DNA of 64,000 bases from Chloroflexota bacterium. Its GTDB lineage: Bacteria; Chloroflexota; UBA11872. Shown in pieces: positions 26,290 to 34,880 of the stretch (position 1 is its first letter; the number at the start of each line of letters is the position of its first letter). A program made the translations under genes and the position numbers. A model generated the notes under the pieces. The model ran no database searches. It worked only from the letters and a program-made list of their open reading frames with translations, and had not been told where the DNA came from. The DNA lies in NCBI GenBank assembly GCA_026706485.1, contig JAPOYR010000011.1, positions 372,001-436,000 on the forward strand, written 5' to 3'.

Positions 26290-27878
26290 CCCAATTGATC
26301 CAGGTAGCCGACGACCAAAACACTCCCACCGACATCGTCAGGTTGGTGACGGGTGGGGAAGAAGAACTCCTTCCGCTCTTCACCTATGTGATTTCGGAAT
26401 CACAATCAGATCGCTTCTTCCTCCAGATCGCAACTCCGAATCGCAATCTCAGCCGCTTTTCCCCCCATCCGTTCGACGCCATCTCGTTGGCACAGATACT
26501 GTCGCTTCTCGGTGAACGCGGATACGCCACCGATGCGATAGTCGCGAACGTGACGTACTACGACGCAAAAGTCGAGGCGATCATGCGGGACGAACAGGCC
26601 GTGACAGCGTTTACTCGCCCGACGACTGGCGCCGTTTGCCGACCAGCCACGACCGGCGAGATAACGGCCTGCCTCGAATTGCCAGCCGGGAACGGGCCGG
26701 CGACCCGAATCGGTCACTTAGCACAGTCGGGGGACGCAGATGTTCCAGTGCACGTCGACGATCGAGTCCTCAATCACCACGCATTGGTGGCGGGAGCAAC
26801 AGGATCTGGCAAATCACACCTCCTTTCGAATATTGCGCACGCCGCCGCCCACATGGACCGGTGCGTAATCCTGTTCGACCACAAGCCAGATCACCAAGAC
26901 CATCACGAAGAAAACAACGAAGCAGCGTATTCCAAGGCATTCAATCTCAATGGTACCGGGAGTGATTCAGTACGGTATTGGACGCTGGATGAGGACGACC
27001 AAAACTCATCTGCTAGGCTGATCAGCGCCCAGGCATCAGAACTTGATAGGGCCATACTTGCCGGAACTATCTTTTATCGTGGCGGTGAGGAGAATCAGGC
27101 CGAAACATTTGAGCTTATAACCTCTGATTTCGCGGACAATCAGCAATCAACATGGACTATCCACGACCTCACCGACTACATCCGCAACAATAACAACGCC
27201 ACGCTGAGTAATCGAGTATTGGGTGCTGGTGGCGGTAGCCTAAACCCACAAACTATGAATGCGATCCGGTGGAAAATCCGGGCTCCAGGGCGTATCCCTC
27301 AGTTCCTCGATCCCAGGCCGACGCCAGATTGGCAAGGGAGACGCCGCGAGACTGGTGACATCTCCGACATATTTGCGCCCGGGTTGAATGTTATCCGCAT
27401 CAACGAGGAGAACGCGCGTGGCTATGCACTCTTTTTGGACCAGCTCCTGAGGCGAGCTGCATCCATTCGCAGTATCACTATGCAAGGAAATACGCAAGAG
27501 ACGCCAGCATTAGAAGTGATCATCGACGAAGCTTCGGATATTTTTGCAGCCGAATCCCGCCATTTGCGTGAGGCAGCAAGCAGTGCCCTAGCGGAACAGA
27601 TTCGAAAAGGGCGCTCACTTCACATCGGCTACCTAATCTCCGTGCAGAGTGCCGGAGACGTACCTGATCGAATTCGGAATAATCTCAACACTACGATCAT
27701 TGGAAGACACCGAAACTTGAGCGTATTGCGCGACGCTTTGCCTACAGCCAGAACTGAAATGCTCGATCAGGCAGACAAATTGAACCCCGGTGAGATGTTT
27801 GTTGACATGTTCTCTGTGCGCTCACTGCTTTCGTGCAAGATGGATTTGTCGCCGTCAAAGCTGACCGTTGCCGAGTGA
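26286..27878 (+). CDS. HerA/FtsK-type ATPase
   Basis: A 530-residue P-loop motor. Walker A GATGSGKSH lies near residue 169, a Walker-B-like CVILFDHKPDH near 193, a second acidic segment VIIDEASDIF near 411, and the sensor/Arg-finger region EQIRKGRSLHIGYLISVQS near 440. The first 140 residues may be the HAS-barrel. HerA translocates double-stranded DNA as a hexamer and drives NurA. The TTG start overlaps nurA (TTGA) and the stop overlaps the methylase GTG (GTGA), so the three genes are translationally coupled. Confidence 0.85.
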   Translation: MTQLIQVADDQNTPTDIVRLVTGGEEELLPLFTYVISESQSDRFFLQIATPNRNLSRFSPHPFDAISLAQILSLLGERGYATDAIVANVTYYDAKVEAIMRDEQAVTAFTRPTTGAVCRPATTGEITACLELPAGNGPATRIGHLAQSGDADVPVHVDDRVLNHHALVAGATGSGKSHLLSNIAHAAAHMDRCVILFDHKPDHQDHHEENNEAAYSKAFNLNGTGSDSVRYWTLDEDDQNSSARLISAQASELDRAILAGTIFYRGGEENQAETFELITSDFADNQQSTWTIHDLTDYIRNNNNATLSNRVLGAGGGSLNPQTMNAIRWKIRAPGRIPQFLDPRPTPDWQGRRRETGDISDIFAPGLNVIRINEENARGYALFLDQLLRRAASIRSITMQGNTQETPALEVIIDEASDIFAAESRHLREAASSALAEQIRKGRSLHIGYLISVQSAGDVPDRIRNNLNTTIIGRHRNLSVLRDALPTARTEMLDQADKLNPGEMFVDMFSVRSLLSCKMDLSPSKLTVAE

Positions 27879-28963
27879 GCGGTGTGAGCCAGCGATGGAT
27901 TAGGTACCTCCGGCGTAGGACGGGAGACCCCGGCCTAGTACTCGTTGAGCAGGGTCGGCGGATAGGCAAAGCACGGAGGGAACTGTCCTCGGACCGCTAT
28001 CGCGAGGTGCTCGCGCACGCTGGGCTGAGCGAGCGCGACGCCGAGGCTCTGGCGGGCTACGCCGCTGTGCTGGGGCCGCTAGTCGAAGCGCAGCCTGACG
28101 TCCGACTGCCCTTTCGTGCCAGGACGCTGGCAGCGCTAGCGGATCAACCGCTGGACGTGCTCGTACAAGCTGCACAGGCTGGATCGATCCAACCGTCAAT
28201 GACCGAGGCGGATGCAAAGTCCCTCACGCCGACGGCCAGCGCCTCCGTAGCATCGGTGATTCGGCCAAGCGATAGCTGGAACTTCGGGCGCCTTCAATGG
28301 CCCAGGATCGACGGCGAGAATGGATATGGCTACATACCCGGAGATCTCTACGCCAACTGCCTGTGGTACTACGCACGTAATGGCGATGTCGTAGTCGACC
28401 CGATGGCCGGTTCTGGCATGTTGCAGCGGGTGTGGGATGATCGCGACCTCTGGCTCGGCACCAATGCGGTCGAGTTGGAAATCGTAATGTCCGACCTCGC
28501 ACCGCGCGGCCCGTACCGGGAATTGATTCAGAAGTGTGACCTACTACAGAGGTTTCCGGTACCAAGAGCCGACTACGTCATACTCGACCCACCCTACTGC
28601 GAGATCGTTTCTGGCCAGTACTCTGACCTTGAGTCTGACTTGGCAAACATGTCGCCTGATCGGTGGCGCGAGGCCATGGAGGTGGTCGCGCGCCGTCTGC
28701 GGGAGGCTCAGATTGAAGGCGGACGCTGCACGGTAATCGTGCCCAACTGGCGCGGGCTCGCTAGCGGCCAACGACTACTGTTTCCCGAAATGGTTCGTCG
28801 GACTTGGTTGCGGATGGGCTACGAGTTGTACGACGTGGTCTATTCGTCACGCCGCATTCAGCGCCGGCAGGGTCGCCGAATCGCGATTCTCAACAATCAG
28901 GCCCGCCGATCACGCGTTCCCCTCACAGACATTTCGGAAGTGCTTACCTTCGTAGCCAAGTAG
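27875..28963 (+). CDS. DNA methyltransferase (DPPY type) with N-terminal ParB/HTH-like region
   Basis: A 362-residue protein. The N-terminal 120 residues are helical, Arg-rich and end in a helix-turn-helix-like stretch (AGSIQPSMTEADAKSL). The C-terminal part is an amino-methyltransferase: VVDPMAGSGML near 172 is motif I and YVILDPPY near 236 the catalytic motif, typical of N4-cytosine or beta-class N6-adenine methylases. GTG 27875 overlaps herA by four bases. As third gene of the cassette it could mark self DNA or take part in repair. Confidence 0.82.
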   Translation: MSGVSQRWIRYLRRRTGDPGLVLVEQGRRIGKARRELSSDRYREVLAHAGLSERDAEALAGYAAVLGPLVEAQPDVRLPFRARTLAALADQPLDVLVQAAQAGSIQPSMTEADAKSLTPTASASVASVIRPSDSWNFGRLQWPRIDGENGYGYIPGDLYANCLWYYARNGDVVVDPMAGSGMLQRVWDDRDLWLGTNAVELEIVMSDLAPRGPYRELIQKCDLLQRFPVPRADYVILDPPYCEIVSGQYSDLESDLANMSPDRWREAMEVVARRLREAQIEGGRCTVIVPNWRGLASGQRLLFPEMVRRTWLRMGYELYDVVYSSRRIQRRQGRRIAILNNQARRSRVPLTDISEVLTFVAK

Positions 28964-29308
28964 CCGTGCGGCCGTCCGGTGTTTGCATTTCGCTGGCTTC
29001 ACGACATACGAGCTGGAGTGTAGTGGGCAACTGCGCCAACGGCGGTCCAATAGTCTGACAAGAGATTCTGCTCGCATTGGCGGTCGTTGCCACGGGGACC
29101 AGGACGCATCCGTGCGGCAAAGGAGCGGCGCAAGTGGTGCAGCAACCCCCCAGGCCAGTTGGCTTGGGTCGGCGGGCAACCGATCTGTGCAGCCGAAGGG
29201 ACGAGCTTTCGCCCTTGTGGGCGGCTAGAAAGTATGCCCAATCGCCAAGCGCTTGCAGGTGCTATCCGAGTAGCAATTCCCAAGAACGCAAACAACGCAG
29301 GAGTTCGC
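28964..29308. other. Non-coding stretch after the nurA-herA cassette
   Basis: About 345 bases without a credible gene: open frames here lack family motifs and start sites. No integrase remnant or direct repeat was recognised by eye. Confidence 0.4.
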
Positions 29309-29317
29309 AGTACAGTG
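29309..29317 (+). promoter_or_regulatory. Conserved upstream box of the degenerate tRNA-Phe copy
   Basis: AGTACAGTG, containing a -10-like TACAGT, lies exactly 49 bases before the degenerate tRNA. The same nine bases stand at the same distance before the intact tRNA-Phe (30744-30752), so the promoter was probably duplicated with the gene. No good -35 box was found. Confidence 0.4.
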
Positions 29318-29366
29318 GGTACAGACCCAGCGGTGCCGCGCCATTACCCCTCGGGACCGCGCGCCT

Positions 29367-29442
29367 GGCGAGATAGCTCAGTCGGTAGAGCAGTGGACCA
29401 AAAGTCCATGTGTCGCCAGTTCGATTCTAGCTCTCGGCACCA
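29367..29442 (+). tRNA. Degenerate tRNA-Phe-like gene (AAA), possible pseudogene
   Basis: It is 76 bases long including an encoded CCA and differs from the intact tRNA-Phe at 30802-30877 at five positions. Three are in the anticodon loop (CCAAAAG instead of CTGAAAA): U33 is lost, the anticodon reads AAA, and C32 can pair with G38, which closes the loop to five bases. One mismatch falls in the T stem (CCAG/CTAG) and one in the acceptor (position 2-71). It may be a dead copy or a tRNA-like RNA that does not decode. Confidence 0.75.
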
Positions 29443-29811
29443 CCGACGCTTAACCCGCGCGGCCGCGCCGGAAGGTCTGGTCTCTCTCGGCGCCCGGAAT
29501 GACAGATCGGTAGTGCGCAAGGTGATGGCGCGGCACGAGCGACCAATCGCCCAATAGACCGGCGACTCCCAAGCACCCGGGCACGCAACACGATCAGCTG
29601 GGGGCCGTCGTCATCGCTCAACTTCGGTGATCCGTGACAGGTCGATGGGACACTTGACCCGAGGTCGCTCGTTCCGCCAAGCGTCCCGAAGGCGGCGGCC
29701 GCAGCCGCGAAGGAATCGGCACCAGCGAATTCGGCATGCCTTACGCGAGGCCTAGCCCCTCATCGCCAACGCAAACGGCGGAGATTGGGCTGCCGGCTAG
29801 GCCGCAGCTGT
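29443..29811. other. Non-coding stretch, no supported feature
   Basis: About 370 bases between the degenerate tRNA and the 3' end of the exported Nudix gene. A short CGGAATGACAG piece recalls the end of the dispersed hairpin repeats; nothing else was recognised. Confidence 0.35.
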
Positions 29812-30468
29812 CTAGCTCCGAACCTCAAGCAGCGCCAGAATTGGCTCGACATGTGCGTGTGTGGGCAGAGGCTCCCGCCGATCCCACCAACGAAAGTCTC
29901 TGATTTCGGCTGCAATCCGCACCTCGCCGTCCGCCTCGACAAGGAAGACGTGGTGCCTGTTCACAGAGCTCGCCCACTGGAACAGGTATTCCACTCGTGT
30001 CGCCGTGAGGCCCGTTTCCTCGAGCAGCTCTCGAACCGCCGCTTCCGCAGGCCGCTCCCCCGGCTCGATGCCTCCGCCTGGTATCGAGAAGTCGCCGGAC
30101 CCGCCCCGGACGAGCAGCACGTGGCCATTTCGAATGACGACCACGGTGGCCCGCTGGCGGAGTCCATCAGTCGGGGGCGCCGGGTGCACGCACTCGTATT
30201 CCCAGCGCCAGCGGCGTAGGTGTCGCCCCGCCTCCAAATCTCCATCACCCCAGACGCGATAGAACAGATCACCGACTTCGTACGGCTGTTGGTGTAATGT
30301 GCGCCCGTCCCAGGTGACGATGCGGGGGTCGCCTGGATCCCACGCGGGCGTGCACGCATCGAGACCCGATTGCTGGTCAGGAGTCGTGCCGTCGGCGGCG
30401 GATACCGCGGATACCGAAAGAGTCGCGGCGACCAGAATGGCCGTCACCATGCAGGCAACCCGCCTCAT
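29812..30468 (-). CDS. Exported Nudix hydrolase domain protein
   Basis: A 218-residue protein with a Sec signal peptide (MRRVACMVTAILVAATLS, cleavage likely after AVSA) and a C-terminal Nudix domain with a full box: GGGIEPGERPAEAAVREL followed by LEETGL. Nudix enzymes are normally cytoplasmic because their nucleotide-linked substrates are inside the cell, so an exported one is unusual. Residues 30-80, with WDGRTLHQQPYEVGDLFYRV, are unrecognised. ATG 30468 is used; a TTG or GTG further upstream (to 30504) would spoil the signal peptide. Confidence 0.82.
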   Translation of the reverse strand: MRRVACMVTAILVAATLSVSAVSAADGTTPDQQSGLDACTPAWDPGDPRIVTWDGRTLHQQPYEVGDLFYRVWGDGDLEAGRHLRRWRWEYECVHPAPPTDGLRQRATVVVIRNGHVLLVRGGSGDFSIPGGGIEPGERPAEAAVRELLEETGLTATRVEYLFQWASSVNRHHVFLVEADGEVRIAAEIRDFRWWDRREPLPTHAHVEPILALLEVRS

Positions 30469-30743
30469 GCTCACCGCCTCGTCATCTCTCCGACGTGCTT
30501 GCACATCTGACCAGAATGATGTGATTAACGATCATTCGTCACAATGGCACAAGAACCGCAGCCTGGTTGCAACCCGCACCCGGCCCGAAGACCGGGCGCA
30601 ACTATGGAATCGGTGCGACGAACCCTTGTCAACGACTTCGCGCGCTGTCACTGGCCCTCGGATGACGGACTTCCCTCGGATTGAAGACTCGAGCATACGG
30701 TGGCGGAGTGAGCTGCACCGACGATTCTCAGCGGTAGACCCGT

Positions 30744-30752
30744 AGTACAGTG
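30744..30752 (+). promoter_or_regulatory. Upstream box of tRNA-Phe
   Basis: AGTACAGTG, a -10-like element 49 bases before the tRNA; the same box at the same spacing precedes the degenerate copy at 29367. About 31 of the 49 bases between box and tRNA also match between the two loci. Confidence 0.4.
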
Positions 30753-30801
30753 CAGGCTCGCCCACCGGCATCGCGCGATGACCCGTTGGGGCCGTGCGCA
30801 T

Positions 30802-30877
30802 GGCGAGATAGCTCAGTCGGTAGAGCAGTGGACTGAAAATCCATGTGTCGCCAGTTCGATTCTGGCTCTCGCCACCA
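30802..30877 (+). tRNA. tRNA-Phe (GAA)
   Basis: A 76-base cloverleaf with encoded CCA: acceptor GGCGAGA/TCTCGCC, D arm TAGCTCAGTCGGTAGAGC, anticodon stem GTGGA/TCCAT with loop CTGAAAA (anticodon GAA), T arm GCCAG-TTCGATT-CTGGC. All stems pair, in contrast to the copy at 29367. Confidence 0.97.
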
Positions 30878-30941
30878 GGAAGTTTTCCTATCCGATTGGC
30901 GCAGGGCGCAGGTGGTGCGCTCCACGGACTCAACCAGGCGC

Positions 30942-31178
30942 TAGATTCCTGCCTTCGGAGTCCCCTGCCGAGTCCGGTACGGGCGGGGATGCGACCCACC
31001 CGACCGCAAGCATCCGGCGCGCGCCCCAGGTTCAGTGAAGGTGCATTCCCGCCTTCGGAGACCTTTGCAAAACCCGGCCAAGCTTGAGGAAGACCGGGCG
31101 AACCCCATCCGCGGCCAGGTTCAATGATGGGTGGATTCCCGCATTCGCGGGAATGACGAGGGGCTACGAACAGGTCGG
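30942..31178. repeat. Two adjacent dispersed repeats (GGGCGGG-type and inverted-end type)
   Basis: The first part (about 30942-31056) shares CGGG..GACCCACCCG and AAGCATCCGGCGCG with the block at 53208-53330. The second (31057-31178) starts GGAGACCTTTGCAAAA, contains the hairpin ATTCCCGCATTCGCGGGAAT at 31135-31154, and ends in a decayed CAGGTCGG end. The whole gap between tRNA-Phe and the cyclophilin gene is thus mostly repeat DNA. Confidence 0.7.
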
Positions 31179-31235
31179 CCCAATCGCGGGCGTGCCGCGT
31201 CGGGTCGCCGACTCGTCGAGTCCGAACCGGCGGTG

Positions 31236-31895
31236 CTAGCAGCCGCTGTAGATGGTCATGCTGGGCAGGCAGCCGAAGTTGATCTTGGTGGTCTGAATCG
31301 TGACGTCCTGCACCGGCGCCGACATCTCACCGTCCGGTCCCGGACCCAGCGCCACGCCGCCAATCTTGTCCAGCGTGGTTAGCGAGGGGGCGTGGTTCTC
31401 CTTGACGCGTCCGAAGATGGTGTAGTCGGGCGGCAGCTCGGCGTCCGTGAGGTCGTTGAGAATGATGTAGAAGCGCGACCCGTTCGAGTTCGGCGCGCCG
31501 GTATTGGCCATGACCAAATCCCCGCGCCGGTAGGGCTGCTGCGGCGGCTCAATCTCGAACGTATAGCCGGCGTCGCCCGTTCCCGTGCCGGTGGCGTCGC
31601 CAGTTTCAATGAGCACGCCCGGCACCACGCGATGCACGGTCATGCCGTCGTAGTAGCCCTCCTGGGCCAGGAACAGGAAACTGTTGACCGCTCGCGGCGC
31701 CTCTTGCGGCACCAGGTTGAACGTCATCCGTCCAAGGCTCGTGGTGATGACGACGCTGTAGGGCCGGAGCTCCTCAACCGTCATCTCCGGCTCGGCGGCG
31801 AATGTCAGCGGACCCTCCGGCTCCGGCTCGCCACAGGCAGCGACCGCAACGGCCGCCATTGCCACGACCAACGCAATCACGATTGCTCGCCACAT
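31236..31895 (-). CDS. Cyclophilin-type peptidyl-prolyl isomerase lipoprotein
   Basis: A 219-residue exported isomerase. The signal sequence ends in the lipobox AVAACG, then a 30-residue linker precedes a compact cyclophilin domain: ITTSLGRMTFNLVPQEAPRAVNSF, YDGMTVHRVVPGVLIETGD, FEIEPPQ, NGSRFYIIL and YTIFGRV. The catalytic Arg is present (VHRVV) and Gln of the FxxQ pair appears replaced (LIETGD). It helps fold proteins outside the membrane. Two paralogues lie at 49479 and 50347. ATG 31895 faces the PhyH gene on the other strand. Confidence 0.9.
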   Translation of the reverse strand: MWRAIVIALVVAMAAVAVAACGEPEPEGPLTFAAEPEMTVEELRPYSVVITTSLGRMTFNLVPQEAPRAVNSFLFLAQEGYYDGMTVHRVVPGVLIETGDATGTGTGDAGYTFEIEPPQQPYRRGDLVMANTGAPNSNGSRFYIILNDLTDAELPPDYTIFGRVKENHAPSLTTLDKIGGVALGPGPDGEMSAPVQDVTIQTTKINFGCLPSMTIYSGC

Positions 31896-32049
31896 GGCTC
31901 TTCGCTCCGCATTCAACCGCCGGCTCTCCCGCCATTCTGCCGCGTCGGCCGCCCAATCGCCATGCAAGTCCCGCCGAGTCAGACGGCGAGCCGCGTGCGC
32001 TACGGTTTTGGGGCCTTGCCCGGAACGCCGGCAAGCGAGGGGTGAGTTC

Positions 32050-32814
32050 GTGAGCGTCGACATCGACCAATGTGTCGCCGACATCCTGGACGTCGGCCAT
32101 TGCGTCTTGCCCAATCACTTTCCGAAGCCGGCGATCGACGCGTTCCACGAGGGATTCCTGCCGCTACTGCAAAGAGTCGCGGCCCGCATTCCCGAAGGCA
32201 ATCGCCGGGCGCACCGCTGGGCCATCGGCCTGCCCTTCGCACCGCCGTTCTATCAGTCCGAGTTCTTCAGCGACGACACGGTTAACGAGATCGTGGGGCG
32301 CATCCTGGGCGAATACATGTTCATCGCCTACTACGGCACCGATACGCCGGTCGCGGGATCCGAGGACCAGCAGGTGCACTCGGACATCCGCCCGCTGTTC
32401 CCGGAGCAGCCGGACCTGCGCTATCCGCCGCCGACGCTCTCGGTGCGCTTCACCAGCGTGGACATGACCCTCGACAACGGGCCTTACAGCACGTCCGAAC
32501 GCACGCAGCACCTCACGAGGGACGAGGCGCAGACAAAGATTGCGGCGGGCGAGATCGAGCTCGCGCCGCTGCTGCTTCGCGCGGGGGACGTGCTTATCAG
32601 CGACGCCCGCACGCTGCACCGAGGAACGGCGAATCGCACCGACGAGCCGCGTCCCTTCGCGGTGATCGTCTACAACCGCGACTGGTATCACCTGGAAGGC
32701 GAGTTTCGGCTGGAGGCCAACGAGGAAACACCGATGCTGCTGGAGTCGTTCTATCGGACACTGCCGCCGGCCGAGCAAAACCTCCTCCGGCGCGTGCCGA
32801 GGACGGATGGCTAG
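32050..32814 (+). CDS. Phytanoyl-CoA dioxygenase (PhyH) family protein
   Basis: A 254-residue Fe(II)/2-oxoglutarate oxygenase-like protein. QQVHSD near residue 112 gives the HxD pair; the distal His is in ARTLHRGTANRT, with the Arg that binds 2-oxoglutarate just after it. The family hydroxylates varied small molecules; the substrate here is unknown. GTG 32050 is preferred because upstream codons overlap the cyclophilin 5' region. It ends eight bases inside the first grpB-like gene, so the two are coupled. Confidence 0.85.
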   Translation: MSVDIDQCVADILDVGHCVLPNHFPKPAIDAFHEGFLPLLQRVAARIPEGNRRAHRWAIGLPFAPPFYQSEFFSDDTVNEIVGRILGEYMFIAYYGTDTPVAGSEDQQVHSDIRPLFPEQPDLRYPPPTLSVRFTSVDMTLDNGPYSTSERTQHLTRDEAQTKIAAGEIELAPLLLRAGDVLISDARTLHRGTANRTDEPRPFAVIVYNRDWYHLEGEFRLEANEETPMLLESFYRTLPPAEQNLLRRVPRTDG

Positions 32815-33370
32815 CGCCGGACAACCAATCGACGGCGGACCTGCCGACACTCGTTTGGTTGTCGTTCCCTACGATCCAGCGTGGCCGGCCATGTATGAGC
32901 GGGCACGCGCGGAGATTGTCGCGTGTATCGGCCAGCACATCCTGCGAATCGAACATGTCGGCAGTACGTCCATACCTGGACTGTCTGCCAAGCCAACGAT
33001 TGACATTCTTGTGGGCGTGCGCGATTGGGACGAAGCCAACATCACCATTGCGCCGCTTGCCGACATTGGATGGGGATACGTCGGCGAGCACGGCATCCCA
33101 CGCCGGCACTATTTTCGCCGGGGCGCCGTGAGCGGGCGCCGCACGCACCACCTGCACATGCTCGAGGTGACGCAGCCGGAGTGGGAGACCATGCTGTCGT
33201 TTCGCAACTTCCTCCGCGGCCATCCGAAAGCCGCGGCCGATTACGAACGCCTCAAACTTGACCTCGCGCGCGGAAATCTTGACGGGCCCGGCTACCAGGC
33301 GGCGAAAGCGCCGTTCATCCAGGGAATTCTCGAGCGGGCGCGCGGCACTTGCCCCACAACGGATGGCTGA
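32807..33370 (+). CDS. GrpB family protein (nucleotidyltransferase-like), copy 1
   Basis: A 187-residue GrpB/YqkA-type protein. Family motifs: VVVPYDPAWPAMYERARAEI, RIEHVGSTSIPGLSAKPTID with the GSTSxxGL and KPxID segments of the nucleotidyltransferase fold, and RRHYFRRG with HHLHMLE. GrpB proteins are linked to CoaE or antibiotic-resistance-type transferases, but their reaction is not established. It overlaps both neighbours by eight bases. Confidence 0.9.
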   Translation: MASAGQPIDGGPADTRLVVVPYDPAWPAMYERARAEIVACIGQHILRIEHVGSTSIPGLSAKPTIDILVGVRDWDEANITIAPLADIGWGYVGEHGIPRRHYFRRGAVSGRRTHHLHMLEVTQPEWETMLSFRNFLRGHPKAAADYERLKLDLARGNLDGPGYQAAKAPFIQGILERARGTCPTTDG

Positions 33371-33932
33371 GGCGAAACGCCCAATCGTTCGCGTGCCGGC
33401 GGAGACGCGCCTCGCTGTCGTTCCCTACGACCCGGGATGGCCAGCCATGTATGAGCGCGAACGCGCCGAGATTGCCGCGTGCATCGGCCAGCACATTCTG
33501 TGCATCGAGCACGCGGGCAGCACCGCCATTCCGGGCATGGCCGGAAAGCCGACCATCGACATCCTGGTGGGCGTCCACGAATGGGACGAAGCCAGGGTCA
33601 CCTTCGGGCCGTTGGCCAAGATTGGGTGGGAGTTTCGCGGCGAGCGCGGTATGCCGCGGCGGCACTTCTTTCGTCGGCTCGATGCGCAGGGCCGCCGCAC
33701 GCACCAGCTGCACATGCTTGAAGTGACCCACCCCCAATGGGAGGCGATGCTGCTCTTCCGCGACTACGTCCGCAGCCATCCAGATGCGGCAGCGGAGTAC
33801 CAGCGGCTGAAGCTCGATCTGGCGCGGCGGTTTCCCGACAGCCGGGGCCAGTACACGGTGGGTAAAGAGGCGTTCGTGATGGACGTGCTGGCGCAGGCGC
33901 GGCGAGCGCGTGAGGACAGGCGAGACGCGTGA
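33363..33932 (+). CDS. GrpB family protein, copy 2
   Basis: A 189-residue paralogue of the previous gene with the same segments: VVPYDPGWPAMYERERAEI, CIEHAGSTAIPGMAGKPTID, RRHFFRRLD, HQLHMLEVTHPQWE. It begins in ATGGCTGA overlapping the stop of copy 1; copy 1 itself begins in ATGGCTAG overlapping PhyH, so the tandem duplication appears to have kept the junction. ATG 33363 is used rather than a frame opening at 33258. Confidence 0.9.
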   Translation: MAEAKRPIVRVPAETRLAVVPYDPGWPAMYERERAEIAACIGQHILCIEHAGSTAIPGMAGKPTIDILVGVHEWDEARVTFGPLAKIGWEFRGERGMPRRHFFRRLDAQGRRTHQLHMLEVTHPQWEAMLLFRDYVRSHPDAAAEYQRLKLDLARRFPDSRGQYTVGKEAFVMDVLAQARRAREDRRDA

Positions 33933-34004
33933 CGTCGAGGTCGATCCGACGTGCTCGCCGCTAGAATTGACGCCACGCGGTCGCCTGAATGAAGGGCCGG
34001 CGCC

Positions 34005-34853
34005 ATGTCGCTCTCCGACCAACAACTTTCGTTCTTCGAGACCTTTGGCTACCTGACCTTTCCGGGAGCGTTCGCTGACGAGGCCAAAAGGATCACCGAG
34101 GAGTTCGAACGGGTGTGGGCGGATCATGGCGGCGGCCACAACCAGCAAGCGCACGATCATGAGCGTCGGTCGGCCCTGGTTCCGTTCATCGACCAGAGCG
34201 AGTATCTGAGCGCACTGCTGGACGACCCACGGATCGACGGGGTCGTCAGTGCGTTGCTGGGCGACGATTACAACTACACCGGGAGCGACGGCAACTTCTA
34301 CGTGGGCAACACGCGCTGGCACTCCGACGGGTTCGCCCGCATGAAATACCGCTCCATCAAGATCGCGTTCTACTTGGACCCCGTCACGCGCGACTCGGGT
34401 TGCCTGCGGGTGATTCCCGGTAGTCACATTCCCGGTGACGGCTATGCTGAGTCCCTGCAACAGATCATGCCGAGCAGCCGGTCGGCGTCGCTCGGGGAAC
34501 GCCTGGGCATCGAGGGCCGCGATGTGCCCGCGGTGGCGCTGGAATCGGAGCCGGGCGACATGGTGCTGTTCATTCACGACCTGAAGCACGCGTCATTCGG
34601 CGGCGGAACCCGCCGGCGCATGTTCACCATCAACATGTCTGAGCGCTTCCGTGACGAGGACCTGGACGATCTGCGAGAGGACGTTGCGACGATGGTTAGG
34701 TTCTGGGCCGAGCGGGCCTACGGCGACGCGATGATCCGAACGGCAGGTCCGGGCCGCATGCGGCATTTGGAGCAACGGCTGGCCAACGACGACCACTTGC
34801 CAGAGCTGGTGCGTCAGGCGCGCCAGGAGATGAGCGAGCCGTCGCGCAGCTAG
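34005..34853 (+). CDS. Phytanoyl-CoA dioxygenase (PhyH) family protein
   Basis: A 282-residue Fe(II)/2-oxoglutarate dioxygenase. FFETFGYLTFPGAF is the classic PhyH N-terminus, TRWHSDGF near residue 107 gives HxD, and DLKHASFGGGTRRRMF supplies the distal His and the Arg for 2-oxoglutarate. GCLRVIPGSH is the usual loop. The substrate is unknown. Only distantly similar to the PhyH at 32050, so not a recent duplicate. Confidence 0.93.
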   Translation: MSLSDQQLSFFETFGYLTFPGAFADEAKRITEEFERVWADHGGGHNQQAHDHERRSALVPFIDQSEYLSALLDDPRIDGVVSALLGDDYNYTGSDGNFYVGNTRWHSDGFARMKYRSIKIAFYLDPVTRDSGCLRVIPGSHIPGDGYAESLQQIMPSSRSASLGERLGIEGRDVPAVALESEPGDMVLFIHDLKHASFGGGTRRRMFTINMSERFRDEDLDDLREDVATMVRFWAERAYGDAMIRTAGPGRMRHLEQRLANDDHLPELVRQARQEMSEPSRS

Positions 34854-34880
34854 TCCTGGGCCGCTCCGTCGACCACAAAG

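Noticed and set aside
29367-30877. Attachment-site duplication by an integrative element at tRNA-Phe
   Set aside because: Integration normally repeats only the 3' end of a tRNA; here the whole gene and its upstream region are duplicated, and no integrase is present.
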